Shown in pieces: positions 1 to 7,041 of a stretch of DNA of 45,913 bases (position 1 is the first letter of the stretch; every line of letters begins with the position of its first letter). The notes under the pieces are model-generated. The model saw only the letters and a list, made by a program, of their open reading frames with translations, was not told where the DNA came from and did not search any database. Source of the DNA: Bacillota bacterium. Its GTDB lineage: Bacteria; Bacillota; UBA4882; UBA8346. The stretch spans positions 1 to 45,913 of the forward strand of contig JAEZJK010000089.1 of assembly GCA_023415835.1 (NCBI GenBank), in the 5' to 3' direction. A program made the translations under genes and the position numbers.

Positions 1-10
1 ACTTGAGCGA

Positions 11-116
11 GTTTCATAATTACAAAAATTTATCTTCGCATGCAATATATAGTGTAGGTTTTATTTTAGTCTATCAATATATTGTATGCGAAGCCGGAAA
101 AAAGGAATTATGAAAC
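11..116. repeat. Imperfect 106-bp palindrome
   Basis: Two nested pairs of inverted arms are visible. The outer arms at 11-21 and 106-116 match perfectly over 11 bp. The inner arms at 34-49 and 78-93 match at 15 of 16 positions. The arms are separated by 12 nt on each side, so the whole could fold as a cruciform with a symmetric internal loop. There is no coding potential. It may be a miniature mobile element or a bidirectional terminator of genes outside the window. Confidence 0.55.
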
Positions 117-124
117 CGCCTAAC

Positions 125-213
125 TTAGAAAATGCTACCGCTGCTTGTCGATCCACGTCAGCCCCATTTTCATAATTTCATTTGGGTCAACAGTAGCTGA
201 CGTGGCCGACTAT
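125..213 (+). promoter_or_regulatory. Leader element, copy 1 of a two-copy 89-nt family
   Basis: This segment resembles 29400-29488 (read on the - strand) over the same 89-nt length, at roughly 70% identity by eye. A long hairpin joins 147-162 to 196-210, with shared core CCACGTCA pairing to TGACGTGG. A competing short hairpin can form between GTCA at 186-189 and TGAC at 198-201. It ends 28 nt before the start codon of the downstream glycosylase-like gene. Both copies have the same orientation relative to their downstream gene. I do not recognise it as a named RNA family. Confidence 0.55.
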
Positions 214-241
214 CCGAGAACAACAATTAGAAAGTGACAAA

Positions 242-1471
242 ATGACAAAAAGCCTTACTTTAACCAATGAGCAAGCCCGCAGGTTCATGGTTCTCAAGCA
301 TGGACTGATTGGCAGTTACAAATTCTCGGGCAAACAGGGCGTGCTTGATTTTCTCCGTCAGGCGGGATGTATTCAATTTGACCCGATTGATGTATGCGGA
401 AAGAACTCTGAGCTTGTTTTGCAGTCGAGGGTTGATGGTTTTACAAAGCAATGGTTAGATTCACTTTTATACGAAGATAGAATACTCCTCGACTATTTCG
501 ATAAAAACCTTGCGATTATCAAAACCACGGACTGGCCTTATTTCCGGCGGTATCGCGAAGCATATCAAACCGGCGGCAGAAGTCGCGACGAGGTCAATGC
601 AGTATGCGAGGAAATTAAGAAAATTATCCGTAACAAGGGTGCTGTTTCCTCGGCAGATCTTGGGTTTAATGATACGGTCAAATGGTATTGGAGTGATACG
701 AAGCTTTCTCGGGCCGCACTTGAAACCATGTATTTCCGTGGCGATTTGGTGATACACCACAAAAAAGGCTTAATCAAGTATTACGACCTGGCGGAGAATT
801 GGATCGCTGTTGAACTATTAAACGCGCCGGAGCCGTATCCCGATGAACTTGACCACCAAAAATGGCGCGTGTTGCGCCGAATCGGAGCAGTGGGACTGTT
901 GTGGAACAAACCTTCCGACGCATGGCTGAATATCAGGGGATTGAAATCCGCAGAGCGGAACGAAAGTTTTAAACAGATGCTTACGGAAGGGAAAATCCTT
1001 GAAATTACGGTTGATGGCATTAAGGACAAGCTGTATTGCCTTTCGACCGACCAGGATTTACTTGAGACAGTTTTGGGGAAAAACGAATTAAAAGCCCGCT
1101 GTGAGCTGATCGCTCCGCTTGACAATATGCTTTGGGACAGGCGGCTTATTAAGGCATTGTTTGATTTTGACTACAAATGGGAGATTTACATGCCCGCGGC
1201 ACAGCGTAAATACGGCTATTATGTCCTGCCGTTGCTGTACGGTGACCGTTTTATCGGCAGAGTTGAGGCCGTATGTGACCGTAAGGCGAAAACGTTGGTT
1301 GTGAAAAATATCTGGTATGAAAAAGGTGTAAAACAGACAAAGAAGCTGACGACAGCCATTGATAAGCGCATATACAAATTTGCAGAATTTAATCAATGCG
1401 AAGATGTGATTCTACCAGAAAGTATTGGGAAGAACAGGTCAAGTTTGAGAACCGGTTTTATTAATATTTGA
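242..1471 (+). CDS. AlkX/YcaQ-like DNA glycosylase, winged-helix (HTH_42) family
   Basis: The 409-residue product has the layout of the HTH_42 (former DUF1006) family, which includes E. coli YcaQ/AlkX and the AlkZ interstrand-crosslink glycosylases. Near the N-terminus the motif IQFD (residues 43-46) fits the Gln-hydrophobic-Asp catalytic signature of the AlkX branch. Winged-helix-like segments follow, rich in Arg, Lys and aromatic residues. The likely role is excision of alkylated bases or unhooking of DNA crosslinks in the cytoplasm. The ribosome binding site is weak (AGAAAGTGAC before the ATG). The gene stands alone and its 3' end overlaps the opposing transporter gene by 33 bp. The family is fairly secure. 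The catalytic role is inferred from the motif only. Confidence 0.7.
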   Translation: MTKSLTLTNEQARRFMVLKHGLIGSYKFSGKQGVLDFLRQAGCIQFDPIDVCGKNSELVLQSRVDGFTKQWLDSLLYEDRILLDYFDKNLAIIKTTDWPYFRRYREAYQTGGRSRDEVNAVCEEIKKIIRNKGAVSSADLGFNDTVKWYWSDTKLSRAALETMYFRGDLVIHHKKGLIKYYDLAENWIAVELLNAPEPYPDELDHQKWRVLRRIGAVGLLWNKPSDAWLNIRGLKSAERNESFKQMLTEGKILEITVDGIKDKLYCLSTDQDLLETVLGKNELKARCELIAPLDNMLWDRRLIKALFDFDYKWEIYMPAAQRKYGYYVLPLLYGDRFIGRVEAVCDRKAKTLVVKNIWYEKGVKQTKKLTTAIDKRIYKFAEFNQCEDVILPESIGKNRSSLRTGFINI

Positions 1472-2743
1472 AGCTATAGCCATCTTTTGAAAAGCCCCCA
1501 GCCAAACCAAGCAGCCGATACAGATGGTTAAGATTCCAATCGAGATTAAATAGATCAAAGCAGGATTTGATCTATAAAGATAACCGGAGGCCAATCCCAT
1601 CCCGGCGCTGGAGATGGAGACGGCGGTATTGTGGATCGCATAGATCCCGGCTCGCTCCTTGCCTTGAGTAACCTCGGCCAAGACCGAATCGTTAAAGGGC
1701 TTTACCACTCCAAAACCGAGGGCGAACAGGAGCACCGGGATGCCGGCCAGCCAAAACTTGGCCGTGGGAAGGGTAACAAACATGATCAAGGCGGAAATCT
1801 GAAAGGCCAATCCTACAGCCATGTGAAAAAAGCGTTTTTCATGGGAGAGCCGCGGTGTCAGCAAGGCGAAGACGAAGAGCATCGCCATTGCGTTAAGTCC
1901 ACCCAGGATGGAGATGGCCGATTTATCAAGCTTTAAAACTTCCGTCAGGAACGGGGCATAGTAAAGGCTTTGAAAAGTGCCGATGGGGATATAAGCGTTA
2001 AAAAGGACGCTTAAGGTTAAAGCTATGACTACCACCGGTTTTCCCTTCAAAGCCTTGAAAAGGCTCAGATCGAGTTTCCTTTCCTTTGTCAGTTGCTGCT
2101 TACGGTGGTTTCTGCGTTCATCCAAGATCTCCCGGCCTACTTTGGTTTCCCGGAAATAGTGGTCCCGAAATAGAATCATCGCAGCCATACTAATCACCGC
2201 AAAACCTAGCAGGAATTTTTCACCGTTGATAATTCCCAAGTTTTTAACTAAGATTCCGGCGAGGGGGGTGAAGATTCCTACCGAGATATTAATGGCATTG
2301 CTCAGGTTATAAGCGGCCACCTGTTCCTGGACTTCGGCGTCTTCAACCACCATTAGGTTCCAGGAAACAGCGGTAATTCTGGATGTGCCGTTAATGATCT
2401 GGGCTAAGGCGAACATCCAAAAACTATTGGATATCATATAGATGAACACTGAGACCGGCCAGGCCAGTAAGTCGAAGATGAGGGTGGTTTTTTTCCGGCC
2501 AAGCCGGTCGGTGATAAACCCGCCGCACATTGAAAAGATGATGCTGGCCAGAAACCCGATGGAAATCAAATATCCGAGTTGGGTATCGGTAATGCCTTGT
2601 CCCTTCATGTATAAACTCAGATAAAATGTATACAGGACATAAGGGATTCCCCAAAGCGGCTCAAAGATTACCGAAACACGGCTATTTCCCCGCAGGGTTT
2701 TAAAAGACTGAATAATATGGGTAGTTTTAAGCTCCGAGGCCAT
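1439..2743 (-). CDS. Major facilitator superfamily transporter
   Basis: The 434-residue product is strongly hydrophobic with about twelve predicted membrane helices. It carries the MFS loop 2-3 signature GGFITDRLGRKKT near residues 74-86, which marks a drug or sugar/anion type MFS carrier in the cytoplasmic membrane. A charged cytoplasmic loop follows helix 6 (EILDERRNHRKQQ), as expected. The start ATG overlaps the end of the upstream DeoR-type regulator gene by 17 bp and has a GGGG-containing binding site, so the two genes are almost certainly co-transcribed and translationally coupled. The substrate cannot be read from the sequence. Coupling to a DeoR regulator suggests a sugar-like compound, by inference. 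The 3' end overlaps the convergent glycosylase gene by 33 bp. Confidence 0.85.
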   Translation of the reverse strand: MASELKTTHIIQSFKTLRGNSRVSVIFEPLWGIPYVLYTFYLSLYMKGQGITDTQLGYLISIGFLASIIFSMCGGFITDRLGRKKTTLIFDLLAWPVSVFIYMISNSFWMFALAQIINGTSRITAVSWNLMVVEDAEVQEQVAAYNLSNAINISVGIFTPLAGILVKNLGIINGEKFLLGFAVISMAAMILFRDHYFRETKVGREILDERRNHRKQQLTKERKLDLSLFKALKGKPVVVIALTLSVLFNAYIPIGTFQSLYYAPFLTEVLKLDKSAISILGGLNAMAMLFVFALLTPRLSHEKRFFHMAVGLAFQISALIMFVTLPTAKFWLAGIPVLLFALGFGVVKPFNDSVLAEVTQGKERAGIYAIHNTAVSISSAGMGLASGYLYRSNPALIYLISIGILTICIGCLVWLGAFQKMAIASNINKTGSQT

Positions 2744-3527
2744 TATCGGTATCCCCTTCCGGTACGATTATCAATCCGTTTCCGATTCGTTCTTTTAGTT
2801 TCAAGCGGGTCTCCCCTCCGATATCTCCGTCGGTAATCAGTAGATAGCCCGATTGAAGAGAACCTACTTTAGCCAATGAGCGTTGTCCGAACTTGCTGCT
2901 GCTAGCGAGAATAATTACTTCCCGTCCGGCATTGATCATTGCTTTTTTAAGCTCTGCCTCATCAAAGGTGGTACTCCATAGTTCGAGCTCCGATGAGATA
3001 CTGCAAGGAGCGATAAACGCTTTATCTACTGTTATGTTTTGGACTGATTTTAAACTCTCGATGCTGGTGGTGTTGGCTCTGTCCGGATCGACCACGCCCC
3101 CGATGATAAACAGGTTGCTTTGATGGAGAGTATTCATGGTATCATAAGCAATGGTCACCGAGTTTGTAATAATCGTTAATCCGGGAACCCTTTCTAACCA
3201 AGGCAGTATCCCGGCAATAGTGGACGAGGCGTCCAACATGATCGTATCACCCTTATGTATCAAAGAAGCGGCAGCCTTCGCCAATGCCGCTTTAGCACTC
3301 GGAAGGATTCCTTCGCGTTCTTGGAAACGTGAAAACTCCCCTACTTTATTGGGGAGGATTGCTTCCCCGTAGGTTCGTTTTACCAAACCTTTCTCTTCCA
3401 TCAACCGGAGATCGCGGCGAGCCGAATCCTCCGAGATTTGAAAGGCCTTACTAAGCTCGGCCACTTCCACCCGGCCTTTTTCCCTGATTAACGATAGAAT
3501 ATGGCGATGCCGTTCTTCGATAAACAA
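2727..3527 (-). CDS. DeoR/GlpR-family transcriptional regulator
   Basis: The 266-residue product has the classic DeoR-type N-terminus MFIEERHRHIL followed by a winged helix with the recognition segment ISEDSARRDLRLMEEKG (about residues 32-48). The rest is the DeoR C-terminal sugar-phosphate sensor, with a TIMLDASSTIAGI motif near residues 94-106. Such proteins repress carbohydrate genes until a phosphorylated sugar binds. The start is TTG, chosen because it gives the family N-terminus. It heads an operon with the MFS transporter. A strong sigma-A promoter and three phased 10-bp repeats lie just upstream, so autoregulation is likely. The effector is unknown. Confidence 0.88.
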   Translation of the reverse strand: MFIEERHRHILSLIREKGRVEVAELSKAFQISEDSARRDLRLMEEKGLVKRTYGEAILPNKVGEFSRFQEREGILPSAKAALAKAAASLIHKGDTIMLDASSTIAGILPWLERVPGLTIITNSVTIAYDTMNTLHQSNLFIIGGVVDPDRANTTSIESLKSVQNITVDKAFIAPCSISSELELWSTTFDEAELKKAMINAGREVIILASSSKFGQRSLAKVGSLQSGYLLITDGDIGGETRLKLKERIGNGLIIVPEGDTDNGLGA

Positions 3528-3560
3528 TGGAAGCAGTCAGTCCTTTCGTTGCGTTAATGT

Positions 3561-3590
3561 TTATTCACAATTGTTCACGTTTGTTTATAT
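3561..3590 (-). promoter_or_regulatory. Triple 10-bp phased repeat, probable DeoR-family operator
   Basis: Three adjacent 10-bp units (TTATTCACAA, TTGTTCACGT, TTGTTTATAT on the + strand) follow the pattern TTRTTYAYRW. They are spaced exactly one helical turn apart and overlap the -10 box and start-site region of the regulator promoter. Tandem direct repeats of this kind are typical operators for DeoR-type regulators. That the adjacent DeoR protein is the one that binds is inferred. Confidence 0.6.
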
Positions 3591-3617
3591 TTTAGTTGAC
3601 CTACTGGTAATTGTCAA
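3589..3617 (-). promoter_or_regulatory. Sigma-A promoter of the deoR-type/MFS operon
   Basis: Read on the - strand, the -35 box TTGACA (3612-3617) and the -10 box TAAAAT (3589-3594) are separated by exactly 17 bp. Transcription would start near 3582, inside the phased operator repeats. Confidence 0.75.
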
Positions 3618-4245
3618 GGTAGATGATGGCTGGATAAGGAAATAGATGAATTAAACGTAAACATATGCAGTATTCCCAAGCTTTTCTTTGAGGAAGCCGA
3701 GTGGGGATATCCCGCCAAACAAGACAAGAAACCTCACGAAAGGCTCTATGGACAAGAATCAACCATTGACTTCCGGGCCAAGGCCGAAATGGTTTTTAGA
3801 AGATAATCTCCGAATTTCCGAATGATAAAAAAATTACGGTTATTTATCATGGCTGAATGATCGCCAAACTGTTTCGGGCTTTCTTAAAACTGCCGGTTAT
3901 TGCCGAGGTAAGTTTGACCAAGCGATACGGTGGTGCATTTATGAGAAGTGGATGGGAAAAAGGGACTCATTTTTACGGGGAAAAGTGACCATTTGAATGG
4001 TTTAACTCAATAAGCGCGGTTTTATTATAAAATTATCCTTTTTAGGCAGGATTTCTTGGTATTCCAGAGAATAACGGGATTAATTAAAGTATGAATATAT
4101 TGTTTATAATAAAGTGTTACAGTTGCTTGAGTTAATCATTGCCGCCGTTGGTTTTTCAATAAGTCTGAAATGATTGATTGAACAATTGTTGTTATAAATT
4201 TTAAAAATTTCAAAGCAATGGTAATATAAGGGGTATTGGATCCAA
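3618..4245. other. Non-coding stretch with gene debris
   Basis: No convincing gene is present. A + strand open segment of about 60 codons ends at the TAA after KAEMVFRR (about 3798-3809). It has no start codon or binding site. A 43-codon ATG ORF at 3857-3988 (MIAKLFRAFL onward) also lacks a binding site. Neither is recognised, and both look like remnants of older genes. A small 8-bp inverted repeat (3822-3829 with 3843-3850) lies between them. A TATAAT hexamer at 4105-4110 may be the -10 box of the following regulator gene, but no good -35 box is visible. Confidence 0.4.
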
Positions 4246-5022
4246 ATGGCTGATAGATTTGAAGAAAAGGTTCTTTCGGTAACAAAAGCATTGACGATAC
4301 TGGAAGTCTTATCTATTGAAACAAACGGAATCAGTCTCAATGATTTATCAATCGAGACGAAAATGAATAAAACTACGGTTTATCGGTTGCTCACGTCATT
4401 GATGGAGCGTAATTTCGTGGAGCAAGACGGGGCAACCAGTAAATATTATTTGGGTACAAAAATATTATCACTGGCCTCCTCGTTTTTTAAGGAAAATGAT
4501 ATTCGGACCATAGTACAAAAACAAGTGGCCAAGGTTTTTTTTGGCATACCTTTTAACATATTTCTGAGTAAGCTAATTAACCACAAATTAACGGTGATTG
4601 ATTGTAAACGGGGGGGAGACGGCGCGTCTTCATCCATCCAAATCGGACAAGCTATTCCCTTTCACTGTACGGCAATGGGTAAAATATACCTTGTCTATTC
4701 ACCGGATAATTTTATTTTGAACGCCTTGGGCCAATCCAACCTAACAGCTTATACCGAACATACCATCACTTCATTTGGTAAACTGAAAGATAATTTGAAA
4801 ATAGTGCCGATTCAATGCTTTGCAACTGACAATGGAGAGTATGATGAGAATGTTAGTTCGATTGCGGTTCCGATTTTTGATTATTCTAAAAATATTATAG
4901 CGTCACTGGGTATTAGTTTTCGTTCAAAGTCTTTAACGGAGCAGGAAGAAGCGGATGTCACACTTAAGATGTTAGAACTTTCACAAAAAATATCCTCAAA
5001 ATTAGGATATAACGTTATGTAA
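4246..5022 (+). CDS. IclR-family transcriptional regulator
   Basis: The 258-residue product has the IclR two-domain layout. The N-terminal winged helix spans about residues 8-70 (SVTKALTILEVLS, then MNKTTVYRLLTSLMERNFV). The C-terminal effector domain contains the family's HCTAMGKIYL segment and a late IAVPIFDYSKNIIASLGI strand. IclR proteins usually control adjacent catabolic genes in response to a small organic effector. The gene directly precedes, in the same direction, the permease and catabolic cluster that runs to 15808, which it probably controls. A GGGG-containing site lies about 12 nt before the ATG. An intrinsic terminator follows, so it is transcribed separately from the cluster. 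Confidence 0.88.
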   Translation: MADRFEEKVLSVTKALTILEVLSIETNGISLNDLSIETKMNKTTVYRLLTSLMERNFVEQDGATSKYYLGTKILSLASSFFKENDIRTIVQKQVAKVFFGIPFNIFLSKLINHKLTVIDCKRGGDGASSSIQIGQAIPFHCTAMGKIYLVYSPDNFILNALGQSNLTAYTEHTITSFGKLKDNLKIVPIQCFATDNGEYDENVSSIAVPIFDYSKNIIASLGISFRSKSLTEQEEADVTLKMLELSQKISSKLGYNVM

Positions 5023-5064
5023 GATTCTGAAAAATTAGTTTTAAGAGGCGGTTCAAAATAACCT

Positions 5065-5108
5065 AAAAGCCGTATCGGGTCGAGTGTATTCCTGATCGGC
5101 TTTTTTAT
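5065..5108 (+). terminator. Intrinsic terminator of the IclR-type gene
   Basis: AAAAGCCG and ATC on the left pair with GATCGGCTTTT on the right, with one bulged base, around a loop of about 12 nt. A TTTTTTATTTT tract follows. Confidence 0.75.
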
Positions 5109-5205
5109 TTTCTGCTAATTAGGATGATGCGAATTAAACGGAGTTAATGTTTTTCGCGTAATTAAACCCTTTGTAACAGCACAAGCGCCTTTTTGGAAGA
5201 AAAAA

Positions 5206-5276
5206 TTGCTTGAATAAGAAAAATAGCTATGTTAAAATAACGTTAAAGGCATTTCGCATTGCGCAACGGTATTTCG
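5206..5276 (+). promoter_or_regulatory. Candidate promoter and IclR operator of the catabolic cluster
   Basis: TTGCTT (5206-5211) and TATGTT (5228-5233) are spaced 16 bp apart and could be a weak sigma-A promoter. Just downstream, ATTTCG occurs at 5251-5256 and again at 5271-5276, 20 bp apart. These flank the 8-bp palindrome TTGCGCAA (5259-5266). A palindrome within helically phased repeats below a promoter fits a regulator site. Assigning it to the adjacent IclR protein is inference. Confidence 0.45.
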
Positions 5277-5353
5277 ATTTTAAATTCGCCAAAGTGCACG
5301 TTGGTGAATTTGAATATAAAACGAATAACCAAAATATCTAAGGAGGGGTAATA

Positions 5354-6625
5354 ATGACATTGGCATCCGGTTTAATCCTAGTCGCATTTCTGGTTATCGT
5401 GGCCCTTATGATCTTTGACAAGCTGAATGCAGTAGTAGCATTACCATTGATGGCAATTGTGATGGCGTTGGTAGCAGGAGTATCGATGAATGCGGTAGTA
5501 AACGATATCGTCGGGAAAGGTTTCGGCGTTCTGGCTTCCGCAATTTACTCTACGCTAATCGCGGCGATCTTGGGTGAACTGATCAAAAAGACGGGTATCG
5601 CCGAAAAAATGATTCGCGGCGCGGCGGAACTGGGCGGAGATAATCCTTATTTAGTCGCAACTCTTTGTTTTTTTGCGGTAGGGTTCAGCTTCATCGGTTT
5701 GGTTGGCGGCGGCGCAAGAATTATGATGGGCCTAATCATTTTCCCAATTATGCTGTCAGTTGGCGTGCCTAAAGTGGTTGCAGGCAGTGTGTTATTAGCT
5801 AGCAGTTTTCTTGGTTATTTTCTTAATGTTGCCAGATGGAAATTCATTCAATCGTTGGTTGCCACAGATATTGAATTAATTAAAAACGTTGCGATAGTTC
5901 TTTTAATTCCCGGTACTATCATCGGATTGATTGCAATCCTTATCGGTATTAAAGTAAAAGGTCCCATATTCTCATGGGCGGCGGAAGCTGAAACAGTCAA
6001 AACCGAAAAATTTGTACCAGTCTATTCCATGCTTACTCCGCTGATCCCCCTCATCCTTGTGCTTGGGCTTAAATGGGATGTTAATGCCGCCTTTATCGCA
6101 GCAATCTTTTACGGTATTGTTACAACACAATGGAAATGCAAATTTAACGGCACCTTTGATATGCTGAACAAGTCGATCTTCGATGGATTCTCAAACGTAG
6201 CTGTTACCATCGTGCTGATGTTTGGCATTGGCATGGTTATTACAGCGGCCAAACATGAACTTTTGATAGGACCTATTACAGCGTTGATTAAAAATGTAAT
6301 CCCCACAACTCCGATTGCGGTAATATTTATATTTGGCCTACTTGGTCCGTTACTTACCTTATATAGGGGACCGCTTAACCCCTGGGGCCTCGGCGCTGCA
6401 TTGGCAGGCATCCTTGCCACAAGCAATTTGCCTGCGGGTATTTTAGTAACAATGTTCTGGCTATATGATTATTTTGTAGGTGTAAACGATCCTACAGCTT
6501 CTCAGGTGGTTTGGACAACGGGATATCTCCAAACATCCACGGGGAAATATACCAAAGGGACTATCGGGTTTAACCTCTTGTTTGTTTTGGTTGGCATGAT
6601 TATCGCAGTAATCCGTTTTATGTAA
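5354..6625 (+). CDS. Ion-transporter (IT) superfamily permease, gluconate/citrate type
   Basis: The 423-residue product is almost entirely hydrophobic, with about 11-12 membrane helices. Conserved-looking loops include GGGARIMMG (about 122-130) and YRGPLNPWGLG (about 342-352). The pattern resembles GntP/CitMHS-like members of the IT superfamily that import organic acids by H+ or Na+ symport. It has a strong AAGGAGGGG site 6-8 nt before the ATG. It is the first gene of the catabolic cluster, directly below the candidate IclR-controlled promoter, so it most likely imports the cluster's substrate. The substrate is not predictable. The family assignment is by overall look, not by a diagnostic motif. 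Confidence 0.65.
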   Translation: MTLASGLILVAFLVIVALMIFDKLNAVVALPLMAIVMALVAGVSMNAVVNDIVGKGFGVLASAIYSTLIAAILGELIKKTGIAEKMIRGAAELGGDNPYLVATLCFFAVGFSFIGLVGGGARIMMGLIIFPIMLSVGVPKVVAGSVLLASSFLGYFLNVARWKFIQSLVATDIELIKNVAIVLLIPGTIIGLIAILIGIKVKGPIFSWAAEAETVKTEKFVPVYSMLTPLIPLILVLGLKWDVNAAFIAAIFYGIVTTQWKCKFNGTFDMLNKSIFDGFSNVAVTIVLMFGIGMVITAAKHELLIGPITALIKNVIPTTPIAVIFIFGLLGPLLTLYRGPLNPWGLGAALAGILATSNLPAGILVTMFWLYDYFVGVNDPTASQVVWTTGYLQTSTGKYTKGTIGFNLLFVLVGMIIAVIRFM

Positions 6626-7041
6626 TAGTAGCTTATTTAGTTCCTTTTACGGGTAGAAACAATTGATATAAAATTACGCGGCCTGAGCATTGGTGGTAAG
6701 TGGTTATAAACACCAAGATTTACTTGAGATTTCGGACAGACATCATTGAGGAACGTTGCTTGTGTTCAAATCAACAACATAGAGCAATCAAACAAAAACT
6801 TATCATACATATGTAAAGGCCGCGTATTAAATTTTTACCGGATCGTTAATTTGCAATTTTATGAATTTCACTGACCATCCTAGTTGGACTGTTTCAGGTT
6901 TTATTTTATAGGCTAACAGCCAAGATGGACACCGGTCATTGGTACATCCGGGGCGCTGACGCAATGGGCGAGTTGTTAAGGATATATTAATAGGAAACGT
7001 TTAAATAGCAACCTAAGAGTTCTTGATTTTTGGAGGTAAAT
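6626..7041. other. 416-bp intergenic stretch, no feature identified
   Basis: Between the permease and the HyuA-like gene I see no ORF with a ribosome binding site, no clear terminator and no recognisable riboswitch core. The only supported element is the GGAGG at 7032-7036, which sets the start of the next gene. The length is unusual inside an otherwise tight cluster, so a second promoter here is possible. Confidence 0.35.

Noticed and set aside
6626..7041. Possible riboswitch or T-box in the long gap before the HyuA-like gene
   Set aside because: No T-box core, no recognised aptamer sequence and no terminator or anti-terminator pair could be found by eye.
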